A stretch of 64,000 nt of DNA from Chitinophaga pinensis. Its GTDB lineage: Bacteria > Bacteroidota > Bacteroidia > Chitinophagales > CAMDFR01. A program made the translations under genes and the position numbers. The stretch covers positions 1-64,000 of the forward strand of contig CAMART010000014.1 of NCBI GenBank assembly GCA_945860705.1, given 5' to 3'. The notes beneath the pieces were generated by a model, which searched no databases, was not told the DNA's origin, and was given only the letters and a program-made list of their open reading frames with translations. This document shows, in pieces, positions 8,198 through 16,392 of the stretch. Each line of letters begins with the position of its first letter. Position 1 is the first letter of the stretch.

Positions 8198-8919
8198 TTT
8201 CTACTCTCCAATACTGTTTTGGTTCCACCTAAAAATAAAACAATCACACTCAAGAAATAAATAATATCACGCGTATCAACTATTCCTCTACTGATAGATT
8301 TGTAGTGTGCATTGATGCCGAGTTGTTGTATAAAATAATCGAGACCATCTGCAAACAAAGGGAAATCTGCTATGATATCAAACAACCAATATACGGCGGC
8401 ACAAATTGTAGCCGAAAGAATAAATGCCACGATTTGATTGCTACTGAGTGTAGAACAAAACACCCCAATAGCCGTGAATGAAGCTCCTAAAAACAAGAGT
8501 CCAATATACGAACCCCAAACACCACCTGTATCTATATTGCCTACTGGAGCACCTAATTTATATACCGAATAAAAATAAATCAATGTAGGAAGTATAGAGA
8601 ATACTACTAAAACTAGCGCCGCTAAATATTTGCCTAATATCACATCTATATCTCTGAGAGGCTTTGTCATCAGTAGTTCTAGCGTGCCCATATTTTTTTC
8701 TTCCGAAAAACTACGCATCGTTACTGCAGGTATCAATATCAAAAATACTACAGGAGCTAGATTGAATAGAGACTCTAAAGTAGCGTATCCATAATCTAAA
8801 ACACCTCCATTGAAAAACCATAATAGTGAACCAGTAATCAATAAAAATATACCGATAGATAAATAACCTATCAGTGAGCTAAAAAAATGATTGAGTTCTT
8901 TTCTAAATATTGCTATCAT
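8191..8919 (-). CDS. gldF: Gliding motility-associated ABC transporter permease GldF
   Basis: GldF is the inner-membrane permease of the GldAFG transporter. The 242-residue protein has about six hydrophobic segments and the ABC-2 type permease signature RSFSEEKNMGTLELLMTKPL (about residues 69-88), which contacts the ATPase. The N-terminus (IFRKELNHFFSSLIGY) is typical. It overlaps gldA by 4 bases (ATGA) and gldG by 7, so the three are translated together. The length matches the family. Confidence 0.93.
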   Translation of the reverse strand: MIAIFRKELNHFFSSLIGYLSIGIFLLITGSLLWFFNGGVLDYGYATLESLFNLAPVVFLILIPAVTMRSFSEEKNMGTLELLMTKPLRDIDVILGKYLAALVLVVFSILPTLIYFYSVYKLGAPVGNIDTGGVWGSYIGLLFLGASFTAIGVFCSTLSSNQIVAFILSATICAAVYWLFDIIADFPLFADGLDYFIQQLGINAHYKSISRGIVDTRDIIYFLSVIVLFLGGTKTVLESRKW

Positions 8920-9830
8920 TTTTTCTGAGTTAGTTCTTTAAATACATCTTCCATATTTTGCTCTTGTACTTGTATTTTTATGAGGGTATAGTTTTTGTTT
9001 TTTGCAAACTCAAAAAGCGTAACTCTCATATCACCTTTTTTGTCTGTCATGAGTCTCCATGCATTTCCTTTTTGTTCGTGTGCTTCTATCACACCATCTA
9101 TAGACATTAGTTCGTTTTTGCTCACTCGTTCTACAAACTCTACTTCTAGTTCTTGTCGTTTTCTATCCGATGAAGTGAGGGCATCTATACTATTGTCGGC
9201 TACTATCACTCCTTTATTGATGATTATGGCTCTATCGCACATAGCTTGCACTTCTTGCATGATATGAGTAGAAAGTATTACTGTTTTTTGTTTACCCAGT
9301 TGTATGATTAGATTACGAATGTCTACCAATTGATTTGGGTCAAGACCACTCGTTGGTTCATCGAGTATCAGTACTTTTGGGTCATGTATCATTGCTTGTG
9401 CTATACCTACCCGCTGTCTATATCCTTTAGAGAGTTGACCTATTTTCTTTTTACGTTCTGGTGTGAGTCCTGTGAGGGCGATCATTTCTTCTACTTTCTT
9501 ATAAGCATTGGTACCTAGCTTGTATACAGAGGCCACAAATTGCAGGTATTCGGCCACGTACATATCGGTATATTGCGGATTATTTTCAGGCAGATAGCCA
9601 ATCAATTTTCGTACTTCTAGTGCATCTTTTTCTATATCTAGACCATTGATAGTAGCAGTTCCACTTGTAGCAGAAATGAAGCCAGTAAGCATTTTCATGG
9701 TAGTAGACTTGCCAGCACCATTGGGTCCTAGAAAGCCAACAATCTGTCCAGTAGGTATTTCAAAAGAAATATTATCTACTGCTTTTTGAGTGCCGTATAT
9801 TTTGGTAAGATTGCTAAGTTTTATAGACAT
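8916..9830 (-). CDS. gldA: Gliding motility-associated ABC transporter ATP-binding subunit GldA
   Basis: GldA energises the GldFG permease complex. From the ATG at 9830 the protein is 304 residues; a TTG five codons upstream is less likely. It has Walker A GPNGAGKST (residues 35-43), the signature LSKGYRQRVGIAQAM, Walker B LILDEPTSGLDP and a C-terminal extension of about 80 residues with ENMEDVFKELT. These features match GldA and the related ABC-2 ATPases. Here gldA lies in one operon with gldF, gldG and a DUF4340 gene; in F. johnsoniae gldA is separate from gldFG. Confidence 0.92.
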   Translation of the reverse strand: MSIKLSNLTKIYGTQKAVDNISFEIPTGQIVGFLGPNGAGKSTTMKMLTGFISATSGTATINGLDIEKDALEVRKLIGYLPENNPQYTDMYVAEYLQFVASVYKLGTNAYKKVEEMIALTGLTPERKKKIGQLSKGYRQRVGIAQAMIHDPKVLILDEPTSGLDPNQLVDIRNLIIQLGKQKTVILSTHIMQEVQAMCDRAIIINKGVIVADNSIDALTSSDRKRQELEVEFVERVSKNELMSIDGVIEAHEQKGNAWRLMTDKKGDMRVTLFEFAKNKNYTLIKIQVQEQNMEDVFKELTQKK

Positions 9831-9893
9831 AGATTCTAAAATCAAACGCTAAATTAAGCTAAATCGATATAATTTGAATATTAAAAATATATA

Positions 9894-9923
9894 AAAGGAA
9901 AATTTTACAAAAGGATGACGGAG
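9894..9923 (+). repeat. 30-bp direct repeat, copy 1
   Basis: This stretch is identical over 30 bases (core AATTTTACAAAAGGATGACG) to 11237-11266. The two copies bracket the orphan gene and the transposase of the first REP/RAYT island. Confidence 0.9.
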
Positions 9924-9956
9924 TATATTGTTCTTACTGAATTTAATATTAACCAA

Positions 9957-9982
9957 CTCGATGCGTGAAGACACGCATCGAG
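9957..9982 (+). repeat. REP-like palindrome 1 (loop AAGA)
   Basis: A perfect 11-bp stem, CTCGATGCGTG with CACGCATCGAG, encloses a 4-base AAGA loop. It is GC-rich against AT-rich surroundings. The same palindrome recurs at 10594-10617 and 11207-11230, next to the transposase gene, and nowhere else that I see in the window. It is not followed by a T run, which argues against a simple terminator. Confidence 0.85.
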
Positions 9983-10008
9983 GCGATAAAGGACGATGAT
10001 GGTTAGAG

Positions 10009-10045
10009 TTATTTAAGGATTTAGTACATTAAATGAATATTGTTA
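10009..10045 (+). repeat. 37-bp imperfect direct repeat, copy 1
   Basis: This AT-rich stretch (TTATTTAAGGATTTAGTACA and onward) matches 11274-11310 at about 33 of 37 positions. With the 30-bp repeat it shows that the two flanks of the island derive from one duplicated sequence. Confidence 0.7.
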
Positions 10046-10117
10046 TATTTGGAGGAATAAAACAACTTATTACTTAGTACAAAATACAAATCGAAGGATT
10101 AAGAAATAATTAATAAT

Positions 10118-10561
10118 ATGAATAAACTAACTTATATATTAATATCGGTTATTCTAATTATAATAATTGCATTTTTTAGTATGCATTATTATCATGAAAT
10201 GTATTATGAAGAACTATATAAAAAACCTAAAAAATATGTTTATGAAACATTTATGGGACCAGTAAATTCAGTTTTAATAATTGAAGATTTAAAATATAAA
10301 AAAGATTTAATTGAATATTATGATTATGCGGAATTAAATCATAATTATACTTCATTCAATTTCGCACTAAAAACATTAACACGAGCTGAACAGGTATATA
10401 TAATTGGATATACTGAAGATAGTCTATTGTTAGAGGTTGTATCGTTATATGATAGAGGAGCACATTTTGGAGGTAGTTTTACACAAGGTTATGTATATTA
10501 TAAAACTCTACATGACTTGCCACCACCTGATTCTCTTATGCCTAAACCATGGATTAAGTAA
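10118..10561 (+). CDS. Small membrane-anchored protein of unknown function
   Basis: I do not recognise this 147-residue protein. It starts with a short N-terminus and a single strongly hydrophobic segment (about residues 5-22, ILISVILIIIIAFF). A mostly soluble region rich in Tyr, Asn and Glu follows, ending in a Pro-rich tail (HDLPPPDSLMPKPWIK). There is no lipobox cysteine and no clear signal peptidase site, so a single-pass inner-membrane anchor is most likely. It stands alone between two REP-like palindromes and inside duplicated flanking sequence, directly upstream of the transposase, so it may be a passenger of that island. Its very AT-rich codon use is similar to that of the transposase. 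Confidence 0.65.
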   Translation: MNKLTYILISVILIIIIAFFSMHYYHEMYYEELYKKPKKYVYETFMGPVNSVLIIEDLKYKKDLIEYYDYAELNHNYTSFNFALKTLTRAEQVYIIGYTEDSLLLEVVSLYDRGAHFGGSFTQGYVYYKTLHDLPPPDSLMPKPWIK

Positions 10562-10593
10562 GCTATCAGCCTTGATACCTGTCTTCAACCGCC

Positions 10594-10617
10594 TCGATGC
10601 GTGTCTTCACGCATCGA
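10594..10617 (-). repeat. REP-like palindrome 2 (loop TCTT), inverted relative to copy 1
   Basis: TCGATGCGTG and CACGCATCGA form a perfect 10-bp stem around TCTT, which is the reverse complement of the AAGA loop of copy 1. It lies 16 bases before the transposase ATG, where it could affect transposase expression or serve as its recognition site. Confidence 0.85.
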
Positions 10618-10633
10618 AACAATAGTTAGAATC

Positions 10634-11194
10634 ATGAATAATATTATTAAACACAATACATCAAATAGAAACTCCTTTATGGAGATGAATAAATTGTATT
10701 TTTGGACAGCAACTATTAGAAATTGGATTCAAATTTTTGATAAGAAACAAAATATAGATATAGTATTAAGTTCATTAAACTACTTATCTAATAAAGAACT
10801 ATTATCTATTTATGGATTTGTTATCATGCCAAATCATATACACTTTATTCTAAAAATGAATTCTTTAAATGGTAAAGAAAAACCAGTTGGTTCATTTTTG
10901 AAATACACCTCTCATGAAATATTGAAAAACATGAAAGAAGCTAATAATGAACTAAATATATTTGAAGTCAATACCAATAGAAAAAAGTATGAAATATGGC
11001 AAGAGAATCCATTAGCTATAGAATTGTATAGTACAGATGTAATTTATCAAAAATTAGATTACATACATAATAATCCTGTAAAAGAAAAGTGGTCATTGTC
11101 GCCTACACCACAAGAGTATTTATATTCTTCTGCAAATTATTATATAAATGGGATTAAAGATTTTGAGTTTCTAAATGATATAAGAACAATATAA
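10634..11194 (+). CDS. REP-associated tyrosine transposase (RAYT, Y1/HUH family)
   Basis: This 186-residue protein is a single-domain HUH nuclease of the RAYT/IS200-like group, which cuts and joins single-stranded DNA at REP hairpins. The HUH motif is in GFVIMPNHIHFIL (H68 and H70). A later KLDYIHNNPV segment supplies a candidate nucleophilic tyrosine (Y143), and YLYSSANYY near the C-terminus is typical. I chose ATG 10634; an upstream GTG at 10601 lies inside the palindrome. REP-like hairpins sit just before (10594-10617) and just after (11207-11230) the gene, the arrangement known for RAYTs in other bacteria. The frame is intact, so it may be active. Confidence 0.88.
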   Translation: MNNIIKHNTSNRNSFMEMNKLYFWTATIRNWIQIFDKKQNIDIVLSSLNYLSNKELLSIYGFVIMPNHIHFILKMNSLNGKEKPVGSFLKYTSHEILKNMKEANNELNIFEVNTNRKKYEIWQENPLAIELYSTDVIYQKLDYIHNNPVKEKWSLSPTPQEYLYSSANYYINGIKDFEFLNDIRTI

Positions 11195-11206
11195 ATATAA
11201 TAAGTT

Positions 11207-11230
11207 TCGATGCGTGGAGACACGCATCGA
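11207..11230 (+). repeat. REP-like palindrome 3 (loop GAGA)
   Basis: TCGATGCGTG and CACGCATCGA form a perfect 10-bp stem around GAGA. It lies 12 bases after the transposase stop and is in the same sense as copy 1 (purine loop). Confidence 0.85.
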
Positions 11231-11236
11231 GGCTAT

Positions 11237-11266
11237 AAAGGAAAATTTTACAAAAGGATGACGGAG
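11237..11266 (+). repeat. 30-bp direct repeat, copy 2
   Basis: Identical over 30 bases to 9894-9923. It starts seven bases after palindrome 3. The imperfect 37-bp repeat copy 2 follows at 11274-11310. Confidence 0.9.
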
Positions 11267-11273
11267 GATGTTA

Positions 11274-11310
11274 TTATTTAAGGAATTAGTAAATTAAACT
11301 AATATTGTTA
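11274..11310 (+). repeat. 37-bp imperfect direct repeat, copy 2
   Basis: Matches 10009-10045 at about 33 of 37 positions. In this copy it follows the 30-bp repeat closely. In the other flank the two are separated by about 85 bases that include palindrome 1. Confidence 0.7.
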
Positions 11311-11321
11311 CTATAATCCTC

Positions 11322-11966
11322 CTAATGACTCATAGGAAATTCTAAATGATTTTCTAAGTCTTGGAGATAAGTTTTGGCGCTAGGACCCATGTTGAATAGC
11401 AAATCAAGTATAGATATGTCTTCTAGAAAACCATGTCTATTGCCAAATACTTGAGTATATTCAGGCATATCGTGTTCGTATTTCATTTCTCTATATAGGA
11501 ATCTATAGTCGAGTAGTTCCTCATAGTTAGTTTTGAAACTTTCGGTATATTTTATAGGTATTTCTATTTTAAGTAAAGAGCAGATTTTATTAAACAGATT
11601 CATATTATACTCAAAAACAGAACTTACTTCCTGATGAAAAAATGAGTATAGTTCATCTTCATAAAACTCAAAAAAAGGAGAGCTTCTATATGCACTACAT
11701 AGACTTTGCCAATGATTTTTTTGCCAAGCTATTTCTTTTGATGCTTGTACATCTTTGTATAATTGTTTGTGGCTTTTGCCATAATGTATTGGAATAGATA
11801 ACATTTGCAATCCATTAGGGCTAGCTATATAACATCTATTTCTATTACTACTTTTCACAAAATACTCGTGTTGCTCTATATACACCTCACTAGCATGTAG
11901 GCATAGCGCAAAATAACTCACTGGTGGTAAGTATTGGCAATCAATCAATATTTTTTTATCTGTCAT
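11322..11966 (-). CDS. WbqC family protein
   Basis: The 214-residue protein has the full WbqC pattern: an N-terminal strand with a DCQYLPPVSYF segment, then YIEQHEYFVKSSNRNRCYI, a PNGLQMLSIPI strand, and WQKNHWQSLCSAYRSSPFFEFYED. WbqC-like proteins are found in polysaccharide and sugar-related loci in some bacteria and as lone genes in Bacteroidota. Their reaction is unknown. It is transcribed away from the downstream GWxTD gene. No sugar pathway genes are nearby. Confidence 0.85.
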   Translation of the reverse strand: MTDKKILIDCQYLPPVSYFALCLHASEVYIEQHEYFVKSSNRNRCYIASPNGLQMLSIPIHYGKSHKQLYKDVQASKEIAWQKNHWQSLCSAYRSSPFFEFYEDELYSFFHQEVSSVFEYNMNLFNKICSLLKIEIPIKYTESFKTNYEELLDYRFLYREMKYEHDMPEYTQVFGNRHGFLEDISILDLLFNMGPSAKTYLQDLENHLEFPMSH

Positions 11967-12042
11967 CTGAGTGTAAAATTATTCACTAAATGACTATTTA
12001 TATAATAAGTAAGTGTATTTTTACAAACAAATATTGCACTTA

Positions 12043-13506
12043 ATGAAAAAGATTTTATTTATAAGTTTATTAGTTTCATTTTTTACTCAACTCTACAGTA
12101 TTGAAGTACAGCTGAGTCATGCAGTATTTCAAAATAAAAGTAATTCCTATACAGAAATATATTTTTGGATACCTGCATGGAATCTTACTCCTAGCTATAA
12201 GGGAAACTTTCAATGGCAGATACAAACAGAGATAACAATAATGCTTAAAAAAGATTCAAATAATATCACTTATGATAAATTTAATCTTTCAAGCAATAGT
12301 ATAAAAGATACAAATGAGCTTAATTTTTCAATCGTAGACTTGAAAAGATATGCACTTAGCTCAGGTAAATATACAGTGCAGTTACAAGCAAAAGACCTGA
12401 ATAATCCTGCTGATATTTATAATTTTGTTTTTGACGATATAATAGTTGAGCCACTAGGAAGCAATATTTCTATTTCAGGAATTACCTTATTAGATACTTT
12501 TTATGCAAGTAAAGCAGTGAATTCTTTTGTGAAAAATGAAATGTTTTTACAACCTTTAGTAATAGATTTTTATGATACAAAAAGCACTAAATTAAACTTC
12601 TATACTGAGCTCTATAATACCGATACAAAAGTGAGTAGTGATGAAAAATTTTTAGTAAAAACTTGTATCAAAGATCCAGAAATGAAGGAATTAACCAATT
12701 TTATTTTTTATAAAAAAATGAGTGGAGCCCCTATTGTTCCTATTCTACAAAACATCAATATAAAAAATCTAGTATCAGGAAATTATTATCTCTGTATAGA
12801 TGCAATAGATAAAAATAATCAACTTTTAGCTTCTCAACAATTATTTTTCCAACGACTTAATTTTGATATACAAGACACTATAAATATCGCTACTTATAAT
12901 GGTGCTGATGAGTTTGGTAAAGGGTTTTTAGATACTGCATCTTTAGCATATTTACATTTCTCAGTTTTGTCTCTTACACCTATAGCTCCATATGGAGATA
13001 TTACCTATATACAAGAGCTAGGCAAATCTTCAAGTAAAGAATTTATAATTCAATACATCACTAATTTTTGGAAAAAACGCGACGCACTTAATCCTGAATT
13101 GGCATGGAAAAAATATGAAGAACAAGTGATGATAGTTGATAGAATGTATAGTACGAGTATAGATAGAGGATATAATACAGATAGAGGTAGAGTTCATTTA
13201 AAATATGGAGCACCAAACAATATCACTAGAAACAGAGAGAATGTAGCCTATGACTATGAAGTATGGCAATATTATAGCCTTCAAGGCGGTCAAACTAATG
13301 TTCGTTTTATTTTTTATAACCCGACTATGCTTAGTAATAATATGCAACTGCTACACAGCACAGCTAGAGGAGAGACAGTAGATCCAAACTGGAAATCAAA
13401 AATATATGGTGTTACTAGTGGAAGAGAAATGATAGATTTTGATAATAATAATTTTAATAGACCATTAGGTAGTCAACTAGAAAGAGCTGTAGACGGACTT
13501 AAATAA
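12043..13506 (+). CDS. GWxTD domain-containing secreted protein
   Basis: From the ATG at 12043 the protein is 487 residues and begins with a clear signal peptide (MKKILFISLLVSFFTQLYS). A GTG 30 bases upstream is less likely. The body is beta-rich. Residues about 347-392 carry the GWxTD-domain signature: NPELAWKKYEEQV, then RGYNTDRGRVHLKYGAPNN. Here the Trp that names the domain is replaced by Tyr. GWxTD proteins are widespread periplasmic or outer-membrane-associated proteins of Bacteroidota and relatives with no settled function. It runs convergently into the DUF1295 gene with no gap between the stops. Confidence 0.8.
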   Translation: MKKILFISLLVSFFTQLYSIEVQLSHAVFQNKSNSYTEIYFWIPAWNLTPSYKGNFQWQIQTEITIMLKKDSNNITYDKFNLSSNSIKDTNELNFSIVDLKRYALSSGKYTVQLQAKDLNNPADIYNFVFDDIIVEPLGSNISISGITLLDTFYASKAVNSFVKNEMFLQPLVIDFYDTKSTKLNFYTELYNTDTKVSSDEKFLVKTCIKDPEMKELTNFIFYKKMSGAPIVPILQNINIKNLVSGNYYLCIDAIDKNNQLLASQQLFFQRLNFDIQDTINIATYNGADEFGKGFLDTASLAYLHFSVLSLTPIAPYGDITYIQELGKSSSKEFIIQYITNFWKKRDALNPELAWKKYEEQVMIVDRMYSTSIDRGYNTDRGRVHLKYGAPNNITRNRENVAYDYEVWQYYSLQGGQTNVRFIFYNPTMLSNNMQLLHSTARGETVDPNWKSKIYGVTSGREMIDFDNNNFNRPLGSQLERAVDGLK

Positions 13507-14271
13507 TTACTTTTTAGTAAACCAGATAACTAATGCACTTGTTTTTTTCTTGTATTCTTGATATTGAGGATTGTGGTCATATTTTTTTTCTAGCATAGGA
13601 ATACCACTTACATATAGCAATAAGAATGTAATAATAGCAGGAGAAATAATAGCTAGATACCAATATTCAAAGCCAATTGAAAAAATAAAAATACCCCACC
13701 AAAAAAGTATTTCACCAAAATAATTTGGATGTCTTGAATACTTCCATAATCCACTTGTGATAAATGCATTTTTATCATCGGTATTTTTTCTAAACATATA
13801 TTTTTGATAATCTGCAATTGCTTCTATTAGTATAGCTAGTATGCAAATACACAAGCTGCAATAAATTGGAATCAAATAAGGAAGTTTATAAGGGAAATAA
13901 TTAATAGTAATAATGGGTATTGATATCAATAGCATAAAAAATCCTTGAAACATATGTACTTGTAAAAAGGTACGCCAATAAAATGTATTGCCCCATTCTC
14001 TGCGCCAGTTGGCATATCTAAAATCTTCTTCTTTACCCCAGTTTCTTATGCCAAGAAAAATAGATAATCGTAAACCCCAAATAGCAACTAGAATATTTAG
14101 AATAAGATTTAAAGTTGTTTTTTGTTCGCTATATAGATAAGCAATAATAGCAATACCTACAAATCCCATTCCCCAAAACATATCTACTAATCCATTATTT
14201 TTTTGTACGATACAAATCGCATAGCAAACACACATGTATATAAAAACAAAAAGAATTATGGCTAGTATCAT
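13507..14271 (-). CDS. DUF1295 membrane protein (steroid 5-alpha reductase/isoprenylcysteine methyltransferase-like)
   Basis: The 254-residue integral membrane protein has six to seven hydrophobic segments. It carries the DUF1295 hallmarks NGLVDMFWGMGF, a central RNWGKEEDFRY loop, and the C-terminal SRHPNYFGEILFWWG motif that binds the cofactor in related NADPH-dependent sterol reductases and methyltransferases. The substrate is unknown. The ATG at 14271 was chosen over the GTG one codon earlier. It lies downstream of the accC terminator, so it has its own transcript. Confidence 0.88.
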   Translation of the reverse strand: MILAIILFVFIYMCVCYAICIVQKNNGLVDMFWGMGFVGIAIIAYLYSEQKTTLNLILNILVAIWGLRLSIFLGIRNWGKEEDFRYANWRREWGNTFYWRTFLQVHMFQGFFMLLISIPIITINYFPYKLPYLIPIYCSLCICILAILIEAIADYQKYMFRKNTDDKNAFITSGLWKYSRHPNYFGEILFWWGIFIFSIGFEYWYLAIISPAIITFLLLYVSGIPMLEKKYDHNPQYQEYKKKTSALVIWFTKK

Positions 14272-14290
14272 CACAATAAAGATAAATAAA

Positions 14291-14320
14291 AAACCTAAAT
14301 GAAAGGTATCATTTAGGTTT
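14291..14320 (-). terminator. Rho-independent terminator after accC
   Basis: A perfect 12-bp stem (14291-14302 with 14309-14320, loop AAGGTA) is followed on the minus strand by TTTATTTATC. It lies 27 bases after the accC stop and ends the fabH-efp-accB-accC transcript. Confidence 0.8.
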
Positions 14321-14346
14321 AAAATGTTTTAATTATATAGTTACGC

Positions 14347-15699
14347 TTACTTCAATTCTTCAGCTAAGTTTTTATCATCAAGAAATTTAGTAGTGTAGTT
14401 GCCACTTCTAAAATCTTCATTATGCAATAACCATAAATGAAAAGGAATGGTAGTATGTATACCTTCAAGTATAAATTCTCTCAATGCTCTATCCATTTTA
14501 TCAAGAGCTTCTTCTCTTGTTCTTCCTCTGCAAATTACTTTTGCAATCATACTATCATAATACGGAGGAATAGTGTATCCTGCATATATGTGAGTATCTA
14601 CTCGTACACCTTGTCCTTTTGAGGTATGTAACGAAGTGATTTTTCCTGGTGAGGGAGCAAAGTTTTTTGTAGGGTCTTCTGCATTGATTCTACATTCTAT
14701 AGCATGCATCTCACGAGGATAGTATACTTTCCCACTTATAGGTTCGCCAAATGCAAGTTTTATTTGTTCTTTTACAAGATCATAATCCATTACTTCTTCT
14801 GTCACTGGATGCTCTACCTGTATACGTGTGTTCATCTCCATGAAGTAGAAATTTCTGTGCTTATCTACTAGAAATTCTATTGTTCCCAATCCTTGATATT
14901 TGATAAATTCTGCTGCTTTTATTGCTGCATTACCCATTTGTTCTCTGAGCTCATCAGTCATAAAAGGAGAAGGACATTCCTCTACCAATTTTTGATGTCT
15001 TCTTTGAATAGAACAATCTCTCTCAGACAAGTGAGTAGCTTTGCCGTATTTATCAGCAGCTACTTGTATTTCTATGTGTCTTGGTTCTTCTACAAATTTT
15101 TCCATATACATACCAGCATTACCAAATGCCGCACCAGCTTCCATAGTAGCATTGTCAAATGCTTTCTCTATTTCTTCTTCGTTCCATACTACTCTCATAC
15201 CTTTACCACCACCACCTGCAGTAGCTTTTAGTATCACTGGGTAGCCTATTTTTTTAGCTTCAATTTTTGCCATAGCCACATCATCTATAAGACCATCAGA
15301 ACCCGGTACTACTGGTACTCCAGCTCTGCGCATAGTATCTTTAGCAGTGATTTTATCACCCATTTGTCTAATCTGATCTGGAGTAGGTCCTATAAAAGTA
15401 AGATTGTGTTGTTCGCAGATTTCTGCAAATTTTGCATTTTCACTTAAAAAACCATATCCTGGATGTATAGCATCTGCATTTGTGATTTCAGCTGCTGCCA
15501 TTATATTTGGTATATTCAGGTAGGAGTCTGCACCTTTTGGTGGGCCTATACAAACTGCTTCATCTGCAAATCTTACATGAAGACTTTCTTTGTCAGCTGT
15601 AGAATATACTGCTACCGTTTTTATCCCCATCTCTTTGCAAGTACGAATAATACGCAGTGCTATTTCACCTCTATTTGCTATTAGTATTTTTTTAAACAT
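14347..15699 (-). CDS. accC: Acetyl-CoA carboxylase biotin carboxylase subunit
   Basis: AccC uses ATP and bicarbonate to carboxylate the biotin on AccB, the first half-reaction of acetyl-CoA carboxylase. The 450-residue ATP-grasp protein is full length. It starts with [17 protein letters not shown] and has the glycine-rich ATP loop [12 protein letters not shown], the catalytic segment [14 protein letters not shown], and DYDLVKEQI. The start is ATG 15699. accB lies 145 bases upstream on the same strand, and a strong terminator follows. The gap to accB holds short direct repeats. Confidence 0.97.
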   Translation of the reverse strand: MFKKILIANRGEIALRIIRTCKEMGIKTVAVYSTADKESLHVRFADEAVCIGPPKGADSYLNIPNIMAAAEITNADAIHPGYGFLSENAKFAEICEQHNLTFIGPTPDQIRQMGDKITAKDTMRRAGVPVVPGSDGLIDDVAMAKIEAKKIGYPVILKATAGGGGKGMRVVWNEEEIEKAFDNATMEAGAAFGNAGMYMEKFVEEPRHIEIQVAADKYGKATHLSERDCSIQRRHQKLVEECPSPFMTDELREQMGNAAIKAAEFIKYQGLGTIEFLVDKHRNFYFMEMNTRIQVEHPVTEEVMDYDLVKEQIKLAFGEPISGKVYYPREMHAIECRINAEDPTKNFAPSPGKITSLHTSKGQGVRVDTHIYAGYTIPPYYDSMIAKVICRGRTREEALDKMDRALREFILEGIHTTIPFHLWLLHNEDFRSGNYTTKFLDDKNLAEELK

Positions 15700-15844
15700 A
15701 TATAGAATGATTTAAAATCATTAATTAATTGTTTTCTTTTTTTAAGTATCAAGTCCCGAATCTTTGGGATAAGTAAAAAGTATCAAATAATAAGAATTAA
15801 GTAATTTTATAATATTATAATTCAAAACTCAAAACTCAAAATTT
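15700..15844. repeat. Short repeats in the accB-accC gap
   Basis: The gap contains a repeated AAGTATCAA word (near 15745 and 15778), a TCCCGAATCTTTGGGA hairpin near 15754-15769 and a tandem CAAAACT run near 15824-15840. The TCCCGAA hairpin core is shared with the repeat region near 5285. I see no gene. The spacing does not rule out co-transcription of accB and accC. Confidence 0.5.
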
Positions 15845-16339
15845 TTACTTTGGTTCAATTAAGAACAATGGTTGATCATACTCTACAGGTGATGAATCAT
15901 CAAGTAATATTTTTACAATAGTACCACTGATATCACATTCTATTTCATTGAATAATTTCATAGCCTCTACTACACAAAGTACATCACCAGGTTTTACAGT
16001 GTCGCCCACTTTTACAAATACTTCTTTATCTGGTCCTGGTTTTCTGTAGAAAGTACCTATCATAGGAGATTTGAATTCTACGAGATTTCCAGAAGCTTCT
16101 ACTTTCTCTGTAGAAGTAGGAGCTGATGTATTTGAAACAGATGCAACTGGCGCTGCACTAGATATAGCTGGTTGACTAGGCATGCTCATCATAGGTACAG
16201 AGTGATTTTGTACCATGGTTACACCAGCATCTTGTTTGTTTTTTATCGTGATTTTAAAGTTGTCTTGTTGAATTTTTACTTCAGCCAACTCACTTTTGCT
16301 TACTATTTTTATAAGCTCTTGTATTTGTTTAAAATCCAT
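15845..16339 (-). CDS. accB: Acetyl-CoA carboxylase biotin carboxyl carrier protein
   Basis: AccB carries the biotin that moves carboxyl groups between AccC and AccA/AccD. The 164-residue protein has an N-terminal helical domain (MDFKQIQELIKIVSKS), a flexible Ala/Ser/Pro linker (about residues 48-80) and a C-terminal biotinyl domain with the EAMKLFNEI motif, where K128 is the biotinylated lysine. The start is ATG 16339. It lies between efp and accC in a run of same-strand genes. Confidence 0.97.
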   Translation of the reverse strand: MDFKQIQELIKIVSKSELAEVKIQQDNFKITIKNKQDAGVTMVQNHSVPMMSMPSQPAISSAAPVASVSNTSAPTSTEKVEASGNLVEFKSPMIGTFYRKPGPDKEVFVKVGDTVKPGDVLCVVEAMKLFNEIECDISGTIVKILLDDSSPVEYDQPLFLIEPK

Positions 16340-16392
16340 GTTAATTTTTATTTTTTTGTTAATTAATGGGAATTAATTGAGTTTCAAATATA

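Noticed and set aside
9957-9982. Transcription terminator for gldA or the upstream region
   Set aside because: There is no T run on either side, gldA is divergent, and the same palindrome flanks a transposase twice more.
10601-10633. GTG start for the first RAYT at 10601
   Set aside because: It lies inside the REP palindrome; the ATG at 10634 gives a family-typical N-terminus.
9957-11230. CRISPR array
   Set aside because: The repeats are palindromes at irregular distances of hundreds of bases with a transposase gene between them; there are no regular spacers and no cas genes.
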